Part shown: positions 45,532 through 55,509 of the stretch, in pieces
How positions within the stretch are numbered: position 1 is the first letter of the stretch
Layout of the letters: every line of letters starts with the position of its first letter
NCBI GenBank assembly: GCA_900473685.1
Contig: UCNE01000005.1
Span: 372,001-436,000, forward strand
Length of the DNA: 64,000 nucleotides
Reading direction: 5' to 3'
Source of the DNA: Hyphomicrobiales bacterium
GTDB lineage: Bacteria > Pseudomonadota > Alphaproteobacteria > Rhizobiales > Rhizobiaceae
Made by a program: the position numbers and the translations under genes
The notes under the pieces: model-generated
The model's input: the letters and a program-made list of their open reading frames with translations, nothing else
Told to the model about the DNA's origin: nothing
Database searches by the model: none

Positions 45532-46494
45532 ATGAAAACAGAATACAGAACTATTCTTCGCACGTTGGCCTGCGCTGCAGTCTTTGCTGGCACAACGGTG
45601 ATACCTTCGACCTATGCACAGACCGCCAGCGACACGATGTCGATTGCGGATTTCGTCTCGGCGCAGGAGCCGCCGGTCTTCGCTACGCCCGAAGAGGCTG
45701 TCGCTGCGTTCAAATCGACTGTCGAAGGGGGCGATATCGACAAGCTCGCGGCCCTGCTCGGCCTCGATGCGGCAAAAACCAAATCGAGCGATGGTATAAC
45801 GGAAGCCTACAACGGCATAAAATCCGGCGTGAAGGAGAAACTGGACGCTACGGATGTCGAAGGCCGCAAGGTTTTGGAAATTGGCAATGTGCGCTGGCCA
45901 TTCCCTTTCCCGATCTCCAAGGGCAAGGACGGGAAATGGGCTTTCGACACCTATGTCGGACTTGAGGAAGTCGCAAACCGCCGTGTCGGCTCCAACGAGC
46001 TTTCAACCATCGATACCATTCATGACTATGTGGCTGCACAGGAGCAATACGCCCTTGCCGATCACGATGGCGATGGAGTCCTTGAATACGCACAGAAATT
46101 GATCAGCACCGAAGGCACACAGGACGGCCTCTACTGGCCGGCGCAAGACTTCGGCGGCGAGGAAAGCCCGGCCGGCCCGGCACTTGCCGACGGGACTGCG
46201 CTGGCTGTGGCCAAGGCCGGCGAAGGCTTTAACGGTTACCGCTACCGTATCCTGACCCGCCAAGGGGACGCGATTGCCGGCGGCGCCTATAACTATGTCA
46301 TCAACGGCAACATGATCGCCGGCTTCGGCCTCGTGGCCTGGCCCGTCCATTATGGTATAACCGGGGTCAAGACCTTCGTCGTCAACAGGAACGGCATCAT
46401 CTATGAGGCTGATCTCGGCGACGGCACGTCGAAAATCGCGTCAAAAATCGAAACGTTCAATCCGAATGACGACTGGCAGGTTTTGGAAGACTGA
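45532..46494 (+). CDS. DUF2950 secreted protein
   Basis: 320-aa exported protein with a signal peptide (about residues 1-30, ending PSTYAQT). The mature part matches the DUF2950 family: FATPEEAVAAFKSTVEGGD at the start, DIDKLAALLG next, then the segments YDVAAQEQYA-like DTIHDYVAAQEQYALAD and YVINGNMIAGFGLVAWP later. The family has no known activity; it commonly sits beside DUF3300. Ribosome binding site AAAGGAG precedes ATG 45532. It is co-directional with and close to the DUF3300 and MltF-like genes, so a joint periplasmic role is likely. Confidence 0.8.
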   Translation: MKTEYRTILRTLACAAVFAGTTVIPSTYAQTASDTMSIADFVSAQEPPVFATPEEAVAAFKSTVEGGDIDKLAALLGLDAAKTKSSDGITEAYNGIKSGVKEKLDATDVEGRKVLEIGNVRWPFPFPISKGKDGKWAFDTYVGLEEVANRRVGSNELSTIDTIHDYVAAQEQYALADHDGDGVLEYAQKLISTEGTQDGLYWPAQDFGGEESPAGPALADGTALAVAKAGEGFNGYRYRILTRQGDAIAGGAYNYVINGNMIAGFGLVAWPVHYGITGVKTFVVNRNGIIYEADLGDGTSKIASKIETFNPNDDWQVLED

Positions 46495-46525
46495 CACGTC
46501 GTTGAGAACCGGCAAGGCGGCCCTG

Positions 46526-47980
46526 ATGGTTGATCGGCTTCTATTCGCATTCGTCCTCTTCTGTGGCTTCGCCACCACGCTCTCTGTTCCTGGCCAGGCA
46601 ATGGGCCAGGAAACACCGCATTTGATGGGCAAGTTCACCGACGATTTCGATGCAATGCAGAAGCGCCGGCTGGTGCGCATCATCGTGCCCTTCAGCAAGA
46701 CCATCTATTTCATCGACAAGGGTGCGCAGTACGGCACGGCCGTTGATTTCGGAACCGAATTTCAGAAAGTCCTCAACGCCGGCAAGAAGAAGGAGATCGA
46801 CAAAATCCGCATCGCCTTCGTGCCGGTGGAACGCGACAAGCTGCTTGCTGCTCTCAAGGAAGGACGCGGCGATATCGTCATGGCCAACCTGACGATCACC
46901 CCGGCGAGACAGGCGGAGGTCGATTTCTCAGCGCCGCTTTACGCCAAGGCGGCCGAAGTTCTGGTGACGGGACCGGGCGCGTCTGACATCAAGACCATCG
47001 ACGATCTCGGTGGCAAGGAAATCAGGCTGCGCGCCTCCAGCAGTTACTACGAGCATCTGGCGGCATTGAACGAACAACGCCGTGCCGCGGGCAAGCCGGA
47101 AATCATGCTGACGGCGATGGATGAAAACCTCGAAGACGAGGACCTGCTCGAAATGGTCGACGCCGGGCTCCTGCCCTGGACGGTGGTCGATGACTACAAG
47201 GCGGCGATCTGGAAAAATGTCTTTCCGAACCTCACTGTTCGCGACGATGTTGCCATCAATACGGACGGGCAGATCGCCTGGGCAATCCGCAAGAACAGCC
47301 CGCTTCTGAAAGCGACGCTGGACGCTTTCGCCAAGGATCACAAGATTGGCACCACCTTCGGCAACATCCTGAAAAGCCGCTATTACAAAAGCGACAAGAT
47401 GGTGCGCCGCGCCTATTCGCCCGACGAGATGGAAAAATTCCGCAATCTCGTCGACATCTTCCGCAAGCATGCGGCCGAATATTCCTTCGATTACCTGATG
47501 GTGATCGCACAAGGCTATCAGGAATCACAGCTTGACCAGGCACGGCATAGCCCGCGCGGTGCCGTCGGCATCATGCAATTGCTGCCCTCGACTGCCGCCG
47601 ACAAGGCCGTCGGGATCAAGGATATCGCGTCAAACCCCGATCGCAACGTGGAAGCAGGCAACAAATACCTGCGTCACCTGATCGACACCTATATCGACGA
47701 TCCGGACCTGCCGCCGCGTGAACAGCTGCTTTTTGCCTTCGCCGCCTACAATGCCGGCCCTGGCAACCTGCGCAAGTTCCGCGCCAAGGCGAAGGAGATG
47801 GGGCTTGATCCGAACCGGTGGTTCGGCAATGTCGAAAACGGTGCCGCCGCCATCGTCGGGCGCGAAACCGTGCAATATGTCAGCAATATCTACAAATATT
47901 ACGTCGCCTATGACATGTTGGCCGAACATGCGGAAAAAAGTGGAAAACAGGCGGCGGCGTCAACGGGCAACAAGCCATAA
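46526..47980 (+). CDS. MltF-like protein: solute-binding domain fused to lytic transglycosylase
   Basis: 484-aa periplasmic protein with a signal peptide (about residues 1-28). An SBP_bac_3-type ligand-binding domain (about 40-290, with VEDFSAPL-like VDFSAPLYAKAAEVLV and DVAINTDGQIAWAIRKNSP) is followed by a GH23 lytic transglycosylase domain (about 315-460). The catalytic Glu is in AQGYQESQLDQ, followed by GAVGIMQLLPSTA and AAYNAGPGN. This is the MltF architecture: a peptidoglycan-cleaving enzyme under ligand control. It has no lipobox, unlike some MltF proteins. It sits between DUF2950 and the formylglycine-generating enzyme gene. Confidence 0.85.
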   Translation: MVDRLLFAFVLFCGFATTLSVPGQAMGQETPHLMGKFTDDFDAMQKRRLVRIIVPFSKTIYFIDKGAQYGTAVDFGTEFQKVLNAGKKKEIDKIRIAFVPVERDKLLAALKEGRGDIVMANLTITPARQAEVDFSAPLYAKAAEVLVTGPGASDIKTIDDLGGKEIRLRASSSYYEHLAALNEQRRAAGKPEIMLTAMDENLEDEDLLEMVDAGLLPWTVVDDYKAAIWKNVFPNLTVRDDVAINTDGQIAWAIRKNSPLLKATLDAFAKDHKIGTTFGNILKSRYYKSDKMVRRAYSPDEMEKFRNLVDIFRKHAAEYSFDYLMVIAQGYQESQLDQARHSPRGAVGIMQLLPSTAADKAVGIKDIASNPDRNVEAGNKYLRHLIDTYIDDPDLPPREQLLFAFAAYNAGPGNLRKFRAKAKEMGLDPNRWFGNVENGAAAIVGRETVQYVSNIYKYYVAYDMLAEHAEKSGKQAAASTGNKP

Positions 47981-48049
47981 CGCCAGGAAGTGAACCGGTA
48001 GCAGGGCAGCCTGCTCCGGTGACAACGGTTAAGCGTAGGAAGAAAAGCC

Positions 48050-49009
48050 ATGCAGACATCCGAATTGCGCGTCGAACAGGAAGCCCGCCGGCCGGGCATG
48101 GCCTGGATCGAAGGCGGAACCTTCATGATGGGTTCCAATGATCACTATCCCGAAGAGGCGCCCGTTCACCCCGTCAAGGTCGATGGCTTCTGGATGGACG
48201 AGGTTCCCGTGACCAACGGCGATTTCCTCGCCTTCGTCAACGCGACCGGCTACGTTACCTTCGCTGAAAAGCGCCCGCAGGCGGCTGCGTATCCTGGCGC
48301 CCCGCCGCAGAACCTGCGGGCCGGCTCGCTCGTTTTCACCCCGCCGGAAAAACCGCTTCAGGGGCGCGATATCTCGCAATGGTGGGTTTTCACCCACGGC
48401 GCGAACTGGCGCCGGCCACTCGGCCGCAAGAGCAGCATCGGCACCATCCTCGATCATCCCGTCGTCCACATCGCCTTCTGTGACGCCGAAGCTTATGCCG
48501 CCTGGGCAGGCAAGGAACTGCCGACAGAAGCGGAGTGGGAGCTTGCCGCCCGTGGCGGGCTTGACCAGGCCGAATTCGCCTGGGGCGAAGAACTGACGCC
48601 CGGCGGCAAACATATGGCCAATACGTGGCAAGGCGGCTTCCCGACTGAGAACCTTTTGGAGGACGGTTTCGACCGCACCTCACCGATCCGCACCTATCCG
48701 GCCAACGGTTATGGCCTCTATGACATGATCGGTAACACCTGGGAGTGGACGACGGATTTCTGGACGACGCGCCATCCCGAGGCCGCCGCAAAGCCCTGCT
48801 GTATCCCCTCCAATCCACGCAGTCTTGACGCCGGGGCAAGCGTCAACCCAAGCCAGGCAGCACTGGCTATACCGCGCAGGGTGCTCAAGGGCGGCTCGCA
48901 TCTGTGTGCGCCGAACTACTGCCGCCGTTACCGGCCTGCCGCCCGCCATGCGCAGGAGATAGACACGACCACGAGCCATGTCGGCTTTCGTTGTGTCGTC
49001 CGCAGATAA
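48050..49009 (+). CDS. formylglycine-generating enzyme (sulfatase activator)
   Basis: 319-aa FGE/SUMF1-family protein that converts the sulfatase active-site Cys to formylglycine using O2 and copper. The N-terminal MAWIEGGTFMMGSND and EVPVTNGDFLAFVNATGY segments are family hallmarks. The catalytic pair Cys286 and Cys291 lies in SHLCAPNYCRRYRPAARH (C-x4-C), followed by SHVGFRCV. Many FGE-like proteins lack these Cys; this one has both, so true activity is expected. There is no signal peptide: modification occurs in the cytoplasm before export. Likely clients are the sulfatases encoded at 58518 and 21723. Confidence 0.9.
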   Translation: MQTSELRVEQEARRPGMAWIEGGTFMMGSNDHYPEEAPVHPVKVDGFWMDEVPVTNGDFLAFVNATGYVTFAEKRPQAAAYPGAPPQNLRAGSLVFTPPEKPLQGRDISQWWVFTHGANWRRPLGRKSSIGTILDHPVVHIAFCDAEAYAAWAGKELPTEAEWELAARGGLDQAEFAWGEELTPGGKHMANTWQGGFPTENLLEDGFDRTSPIRTYPANGYGLYDMIGNTWEWTTDFWTTRHPEAAAKPCCIPSNPRSLDAGASVNPSQAALAIPRRVLKGGSHLCAPNYCRRYRPAARHAQEIDTTTSHVGFRCVVRR

Positions 49010-49035
49010 ACGGTGAATACGGGATATCAGGTGAC

Positions 49036-50844
49036 CTATGCGGGGTTCTTGGCTGGCGGGGGTTCACTCCAGCCGGCCTTTCGAAGACCGGCGACCAATG
49101 CGTCGACAATGCTGTCGGTCGCTTGATGGCGGCGATAGGCGTCTGCCGGGTCGCTAGCGAGCAGCGGAGAAATTTTGGCCATTTTCTCAAGCGCCGCGTG
49201 TGCTTGGTCTTCGTCGCCAAGCGCTCCTTCGGCAATCGCCACGAAAGACCAGCTGATCCCGGAGCCATCGATGACGGACCGCTGCGCGGTTTCCAGCATC
49301 TCCTGGTACTGGCCCTTGAGATACTGGTCGACCGCAATCAGATGATAGTACCAGCCGGGCGGATTGATCGAACGTTCGATCGCTTGGCGCAGATAAGGAA
49401 TGCCTTCTTCGAAATTGCCGCGCACGGCCAGCCGCCAGCCGAGTTGGGCGAGTGTGTCCGGGTCGATGGGGTTAAGGGCCAGAGCCAGACGCTGGACGCG
49501 GGCGCTTTCTGCATAATTACCCATATAGTGCTCGGTCGAGGCCAGCGTCTTCAGGGCTGAAACGTTGTTGTGGTCGAGTGAAATGGCATGTTGCGCCGTT
49601 GTGAGCGCGCGGCGATAGGCACCATTCTGGTTGCCGTCTGCAGTCCAGCCGAAGCGCCCTTCATCCATATAAAGCCAAGCCAGCATTGCCCATGCTTCGG
49701 CATAATTCGGATCTCTCTGAACCGCTTTTTCCAGGCAAGGCAAAACCTCATCATGCTCCGGCCTGTCGAAGGTGCGCCGGTAAGTGTAACTGCGCAACAC
49801 GCACTGATAGCTCGACATGTCTGCAGCATCGGCGTCTGCGGTCCGGACGCTTTCATCGGTGCGCAGCACGCCATAGGGCTGACCAAGGGCGGAGGCCACG
49901 GCGGAAGCGATTTCGCGCTGGACTGATTGCAGTGAATGCGTCGAATAATTCCGGTCGTAGCTGCCCATCCACAGTATCCGCTGCGAATGGACGTCGATCA
50001 GGCGCGCATTTACCCTCAACGTATCCGCCGTGTCATCGACGCCGAGCGTCCCGCTGACGACGTAGTCCAAATTCAGACGCTTGCCGATTTCCAAGGGATC
50101 GGAGCCGGAAAGACCCTTGCCGCCACCTGACGGCATATAGAGGCGAAATACGCCAAACCGGTTGATGCCGCCCATGATCTCGTCGGCCATGCCGTTCGCC
50201 AGCAATGCCGGCGTTGCGTCAGCACTTTCCGCCTGAAATGGTATCACGGCAATCGCCGTGCCGTTTTCAGTCGCGTTGCTCTTTCTGCTTTGCAGGGGAT
50301 TGAAAAAGACAAGGATGAATGCGGCCAGCAGGAGAATGCACGAGACCCCGGCAGCGATCGATGCGCGCCGGAAAAAAATGGATGACGTCCCATCGGCGGT
50401 CTTCGGCAGATGTGCTTCTGGATTGTCAGCAGCAATGGATGCGGCGTCATCGGCAGCGGAGCCGCCGTTTCCCCATTCCATCAAAGGTACGTATTGTCCC
50501 TTTGGAATTGAGATGCGCACGTGGTTCTTGCGCCCGTGTGAAACATAATAGCTATCGAGATCGTGGCGCAGACGGCGTGCTTCCAGCCGCACGACCGGAT
50601 CTGCCTGGGGGTCAAAGCTTTCATCGCGCTCGAACACAAGGGTCGCGATCGTATAACCCTTGAGTTCCCGGCCCCGGCCGGCAAGCGATTCCTCAACAAG
50701 ATAGCGCAGCAATTTCTTGCGGCGCGGCGTCGCCCTGAACGCGCTGCTTGCGAGAACCCGCTCAAGTTCCTCTTGCACTTCGCTCGCCACCGGAAACTGG
50801 TGCGCGTGGGGGCTACTGTTTTCCTTGGGCAAGTCCATTCGCAT
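49036..50844 (-). CDS. membrane-spanning regulator: DNA-binding domain, TolB-like domain and TPRs
   Basis: 602-aa one-component regulator candidate. Residues about 15-115 resemble the winged-helix-like domain of rhizobial TPR regulators (RKKLLRYLVEESLAGRG, then DPVVRLEARRLRHDL). One membrane helix follows (about 155-180), then a TolB/FlgO-like domain (AVIPFQAESADATP, LNLDYVVSGTLGVDDTADTLRVNARLID), and about 6 TPR-like repeats (330-570). With this topology the TPRs are periplasmic, as in CadC-type sensors. ATG at 50844 has GGAGG at 9-bp spacing. It is convergent with the FGE gene and divergent from the outer-membrane protein gene. Confidence 0.8.
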   Translation of the reverse strand: MRMDLPKENSSPHAHQFPVASEVQEELERVLASSAFRATPRRKKLLRYLVEESLAGRGRELKGYTIATLVFERDESFDPQADPVVRLEARRLRHDLDSYYVSHGRKNHVRISIPKGQYVPLMEWGNGGSAADDAASIAADNPEAHLPKTADGTSSIFFRRASIAAGVSCILLLAAFILVFFNPLQSRKSNATENGTAIAVIPFQAESADATPALLANGMADEIMGGINRFGVFRLYMPSGGGKGLSGSDPLEIGKRLNLDYVVSGTLGVDDTADTLRVNARLIDVHSQRILWMGSYDRNYSTHSLQSVQREIASAVASALGQPYGVLRTDESVRTADADAADMSSYQCVLRSYTYRRTFDRPEHDEVLPCLEKAVQRDPNYAEAWAMLAWLYMDEGRFGWTADGNQNGAYRRALTTAQHAISLDHNNVSALKTLASTEHYMGNYAESARVQRLALALNPIDPDTLAQLGWRLAVRGNFEEGIPYLRQAIERSINPPGWYYHLIAVDQYLKGQYQEMLETAQRSVIDGSGISWSFVAIAEGALGDEDQAHAALEKMAKISPLLASDPADAYRRHQATDSIVDALVAGLRKAGWSEPPPAKNPA

Positions 50845-50982
50845 CGCGATGTGCCTCCGAAATCGACTGCTAAAGAAACGCTTATACATTCAACTTCGAA
50901 GCGGGTTAAAAATCCAGCTCAATTTCGAATTGCGCTCGATTTTGGTTGACGCAATGCGATTGCATAGCCGTAAATCCAAAAT

Positions 50983-51002
50983 GTTACAGGTTCGCACCTG
51001 TT
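50983..51002 (+). promoter_or_regulatory. degenerate copy of the regulon element
   Basis: 20 bp matching 15 of the first 20 positions of the 28-bp element: GTTCG and TGTTC cores at the same 10-bp spacing (GTTC at 50989 and 50999). It lies between the divergent TPR regulator (start 50844) and the outer-membrane protein gene (start 51114). Confidence 0.5.
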
Positions 51003-51113
51003 CCTCCCTATCGCGCGGGGCAAGAAACTGATTTCTTCAGTGCCGGTTGTTCGGTGCAATTTGGTCTCGGCAATAGTGTGGGAAGCATTCGCTTGGAAGA
51101 TTGGAGGCTGGCC

Positions 51114-51911
51114 ATGTTCAGGATGATTTACGCTGGAACCGTATCGTTGATGGTCTCAGTCCTTGCCGCGCCTGCATTCGCTGAAAACGCCGATCTGGCC
51201 AAGCAGCTTTCAAACCCTGTTGCGTCCCTGATCAGTGTACCATTTCAGTTCAACTACGACAGCGGTTATGGCCCCGATGACGGCCATAAGGCTGTGATGA
51301 ATATCCAGCCTGTCATTCCCTTTTCGTTGAACGACGACTGGAACGTCATCTCGCGCACGATCGTACCTGTCGTCTGGCAGAGCGACATAGCCGGCGATTC
51401 CGGCTCCCAGTTCGGCCTTGGTGATACGTTGCAGAGTTTTTTCTTCTCACCGAAACAGCCGGCGGCCGGCGGCATCATCTGGGGTGTGGGACCGGCGTTC
51501 CTGCTGCCGACCGCAACGGATGAACTGCTCGGTGGCGAAAAATGGGGCCTTGGCCCGACCGCCGTTCTGCTCAAGCAGGAAGGGCATTGGACCTACGGCG
51601 TGCTCGCCAACCATATCTGGTCGGTCGCCGGTGATCACAATCGCGATGACGTGAGTTCGACCTTCCTCCAACCTTTCCTCTCCTACACCACGCCGACCGC
51701 CTGGACCTTCGCGCTCAATACTGAAAGCACCTACGACTGGAAGCACGACGACTGGAGCATTCCGATCAATTTCTCCGTCTCGAAGCTAACCAAGTTCGGT
51801 GAGCAGCCAGTCAGCTTGCAACTGGGCGCACGCTATTGGGCGAAGGCACCGGACAATGGACCTGACGGCTGGGGTGTTCGAGCCGGCATAACCTTCCTTT
51901 TTCCGAAATAG
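51114..51911 (+). CDS. outer-membrane beta-barrel protein (MetA-pathway/transporter family)
   Basis: 265-aa exported protein. A signal peptide (about residues 1-22, ending APAFAEN) precedes alternating amphipathic strands with the segments ASLISVPFQFNYDSGYG, QFGLGDTLQSFFFSPK and LGGEKWGLGPTAVLLK. It ends in an aromatic-terminal strand (RAGITFLFPK), as outer-membrane barrels do. It belongs to the group often labelled transporter or Phenol_MetA_deg. TTGGAGG before ATG 51114 is a strong ribosome binding site. The MoxR gene follows after 102 bp, so it may lead that operon. Substrate unknown; a role in sulfated-substrate entry is speculative. Confidence 0.75.
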   Translation: MFRMIYAGTVSLMVSVLAAPAFAENADLAKQLSNPVASLISVPFQFNYDSGYGPDDGHKAVMNIQPVIPFSLNDDWNVISRTIVPVVWQSDIAGDSGSQFGLGDTLQSFFFSPKQPAAGGIIWGVGPAFLLPTATDELLGGEKWGLGPTAVLLKQEGHWTYGVLANHIWSVAGDHNRDDVSSTFLQPFLSYTTPTAWTFALNTESTYDWKHDDWSIPINFSVSKLTKFGEQPVSLQLGARYWAKAPDNGPDGWGVRAGITFLFPK

Positions 51912-52013
51912 CGGGCAGGGAAACACAATTCGGCATTGCATATCAAACGATTGCTCTGATCTTCGATGCAGCTCAACCCCTTTCGAAGATCGCAGGGCGT
52001 CTGGGAGAAACGG

Positions 52014-52985
<972 letters not shown>

Positions 52986-53001
52986 TCGGGAGGGTTTTGC
53001 A

Positions 53002-53997
53002 ATGGCGTTTTCCCTGCCCGCACTTGGCCGGACCAAGGGCTTAAAAAAAGCAGCCGATACGATCGCCAAGGGTGTCTATGTCAGCGTCGACGATCTTGCA
53101 GCACTCGAACCGATCGCTTGCGATCTGACTTTCCTGCGCAAGGCGCCAGTGCGCCGGCTCCTCGCCGGCCGCCACGAGTCGCGCATGCGTGGCCGCGGCC
53201 TGAGTTTCGAGGAATTGCGCGACTATCTGCCTGGCGACGACATCCGCACCATCGACTGGCGCGTGACCGCCCGGACTGGCAAGCCTTTCGTGCGTGTCTA
53301 CGACGAGGAAAAGGACCGGCCGGCGCTGGTCATCGTCGATCAGCGCATCAACATGTTCTTCGGCAGCCGCCGGTCGCTGAAATCCGTGGCAGCAGCTGAA
53401 GCAGCTGCCTTATGTGCCTGGCGGGTGATGTCGCTCGGGGACCGGGTCGGCGGCGTGGTCTTCAACGATCTGGAAGAGCAGATCTTGCGTCCGCACCGTA
53501 GCCGGGAGGCCGTCATCCGCTTTGCCGAAGAGATTTCGGCCAAGAACCGCGCCCTAAGTGCCGCCTCCGACATGCCGCGAACGCCATCGAAACTGGACGC
53601 GGTGCTGACCAAGGTTGCGTCCGTTGCCCAGCACGACCACCTGATCATCGTCGTCAGCGATTTCGATGGCCACAGCCTTGCCACTCGTGATCTGCTGCTC
53701 AAAATGTCGGTGGCAAACGATGTCATCTGCATCCTGGTGTATGATCCCTTTCTGCTGGAATTGCCACGGCAGGGCGAGATGGTGGTGAGCGGTGGCGCGC
53801 TGCAGGCAGAGCTTCAATTTTCGCGCAGTTCGGTGCGTGATGCGGTTGATAATTTCGCCCGTAACCGGGGCCGCGATCTACGCTCCTGGCAACGCGACAT
53901 GGGTCTGCCGATGCTTGCGGTCTCTGCCGCCGAAGAGGTCGCCCCGCAATTGCGCACAGTGCTTGGCCAGCTCTCCTTTCAGCAAAGGAGACGATGA
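53002..53997 (+). CDS. DUF58 (VWA-like) protein of the MoxR-Bat operon
   Basis: 331-aa cytoplasmic protein with the DUF58 core, a von Willebrand factor A-like fold, which pairs with MoxR. GRGLSFEELRDYLPGDDIRTIDWRVTARTGKPFVRVYDEEKDRP is the diagnostic segment, here preceded by RRLLAGRHESRMRG. The later IIVVSDFDGH is the VWA metal-site strand. GGGAGGG before ATG 53002 supports the start. The stop overlaps the DUF4381 start by 4 bp. It has no membrane anchor, so it likely receives MoxR in the cytoplasm and passes activity to the membrane partners. Confidence 0.88.
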   Translation: MAFSLPALGRTKGLKKAADTIAKGVYVSVDDLAALEPIACDLTFLRKAPVRRLLAGRHESRMRGRGLSFEELRDYLPGDDIRTIDWRVTARTGKPFVRVYDEEKDRPALVIVDQRINMFFGSRRSLKSVAAAEAAALCAWRVMSLGDRVGGVVFNDLEEQILRPHRSREAVIRFAEEISAKNRALSAASDMPRTPSKLDAVLTKVASVAQHDHLIIVVSDFDGHSLATRDLLLKMSVANDVICILVYDPFLLELPRQGEMVVSGGALQAELQFSRSSVRDAVDNFARNRGRDLRSWQRDMGLPMLAVSAAEEVAPQLRTVLGQLSFQQRRR

Positions 53998-54518
53998 TGG
54001 ATCCGGTTGTGCCACCGAAAGACCCGATGCTGCAGGCCACGCTTCGGCAGATGGCCGACATCACGTTGCCGCCACCCGTTTCGATGATGCCGGCGACCTG
54101 GGGCTGGGCCGTGCTCGCAGGTTTCGTTGCACTCGCGCTCGCCCTGCTCTTCTCGCGCTGGTTGCGTCATCGTGCGCTGAACCGTTACCGGCGGGATGCA
54201 CTGGCCGAGATCGCCGGACTGGAAGCGCGGATCGTCAGTGACGCCGACCGGGCTGGGGCGCTTGCCGCACTGCCCGCCATTGTCAAACGCGCCGCACTGG
54301 CCGTATGGCCACGCGAGCAGGTCGCTGCGCTCAGTGGTCCGGCCTGGATCGCATTTTTGAAAGCCCACGCCGGCAGGGCGAAAATCGATGCCGGTGGTTA
54401 CGGCCTCTTTGCCGAAGCCGAGTATCGGCTGGCTGGCGCCGTCCCGGACGCGGCCGCCGCCCGGCAGAGCTTTGCTGCCGCGCGTCAATGGATCGAGGGG
54501 CACGATGTACACCCTTGA
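53994..54518 (+). CDS. DUF4381 membrane protein
   Basis: 174-aa protein with one membrane segment (about residues 35-58, ATWGWAVLAGFVALALALLFSRWL) and a cytoplasmic helical domain. DPMLQATLRQMADITLPPPVSMMP at the N-terminus and a C-terminal WIAFLKAHAG segment are family landmarks. DUF4381 proteins are constant partners of Bat operons. The start overlaps the DUF58 stop by 4 bp, and the next gene's start lies 14 bp before this stop. ATG 53997 is an equivalent alternative start. Function: probably an adaptor between MoxR/DUF58 and BatA/B. Confidence 0.85.
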   Translation: MMDPVVPPKDPMLQATLRQMADITLPPPVSMMPATWGWAVLAGFVALALALLFSRWLRHRALNRYRRDALAEIAGLEARIVSDADRAGALAALPAIVKRAALAVWPREQVAALSGPAWIAFLKAHAGRAKIDAGGYGLFAEAEYRLAGAVPDAAAARQSFAAARQWIEGHDVHP

Positions 54519-55509
54519 TTATCCCTGGCTGCTCTTGCTTCTGCCTGTACCCATCCTCGTATGGTGGCTGCTACCGCCCTATCGCGAGCAGACGCCGGCT
54601 GTCCGGATTCCATTCTTCGACGATATAACCAAGGCGGCCGGCATCGATGCGAGCGAGGGTTCTGTCGTGCCGCGGGCAAACCTGTTGCAGAAAATTATCG
54701 CCCCGACCTGCTGGATACTGGTTTTGCTGGCGCTGGCCCGCCCGCAATTCGTCGAGCCACCGATCGAGAAGACCGAGCCGCAGCGCGACCTGCTGCTGGC
54801 GCTCGACCTGTCGCAATCCATGGACACCAAGGATTTTCGCGATCCCCAAGGCAATGTTCACGCCCGTGTCGATGCGGTAAAAACTGTTGTTGCCGATTTC
54901 GTCGACAAGCGGCCGAATGATCGCCTCGGCCTGATTGCCTTCGGCGATGCCCCCTACCCGCTTGCCCCGTTTACCATGGACCACGGCACCGTTCGCATGA
55001 TGCTGGCCGATACGCTGCCCGGCATGGCCGGTCCGCGCACGGCTCTGGGTGATGCCATCGGTCTGTCCATCAAACTGTTCGAAAAAAGCCAGGCGCCCGA
55101 CAAGGTGCTGATTATTCTGACCGACGGCAACGATACCGCCAGCAAGATGACGCCCGAACGGGCAGCCGGTATCGCCAAGGACAACCACATAGTCATTCAC
55201 ACGGTCGGCATCGGCGATCCGAACGCGACGGGCGAAGACAAGCTCGATCCGGCGACGCTGGAAAAAATCGCCAAGACCACCGGCGGCCGCAATTTCTTCG
55301 GCGGCGACCAGGCCGCGCTCGCCGATATCTACACCCTGCTCGACCAAATCACGCCAGCCAACCAGAAGACACTCAGCTGGCAGCCGCGCCTTGAGCTGTT
55401 CTACTATCCGCTGGGCGCCGCGATCCTGCTTGTCCTCGCCTATCACCTGCTGATGTGGATCATCTCCGCCAATGCCGCCCGCCGTTCAGACCGGGAGGCG
55501 CAAGCATGA
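54505..55509 (+). CDS. BatA-type VWA membrane protein
   Basis: 334-aa inner-membrane VWA protein. Two N-terminal membrane segments (about 8-24 and 60-78) and one near the C-terminus (about 300-325) bracket a periplasmic VWA domain. The metal-ion-dependent adhesion site is complete: LALDLSQSMD (DxSxS), a Thr in GPRTALGDAIG and Asp in ILTDGND. The start overlaps DUF4381 by 14 bp and the stop overlaps the BatB/C gene by 4 bp. It probably binds a partner through metal, as in Bacteroides aerotolerance (Bat) proteins. Confidence 0.88.
   Translation: MYTLDYPWLLLLLPVPILVWWLLPPYREQTPAVRIPFFDDITKAAGIDASEGSVVPRANLLQKIIAPTCWILVLLALARPQFVEPPIEKTEPQRDLLLALDLSQSMDTKDFRDPQGNVHARVDAVKTVVADFVDKRPNDRLGLIAFGDAPYPLAPFTMDHGTVRMMLADTLPGMAGPRTALGDAIGLSIKLFEKSQAPDKVLIILTDGNDTASKMTPERAAGIAKDNHIVIHTVGIGDPNATGEDKLDPATLEKIAKTTGGRNFFGGDQAALADIYTLLDQITPANQKTLSWQPRLELFYYPLGAAILLVLAYHLLMWIISANAARRSDREAQA

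Noticed and set aside
50963..51113. coding extension upstream of the outer-membrane protein gene
   Set aside because: The signal peptide and TTGGAGG place the start at 51114; the upstream residues are not protein-like and overlap the operator-like site.
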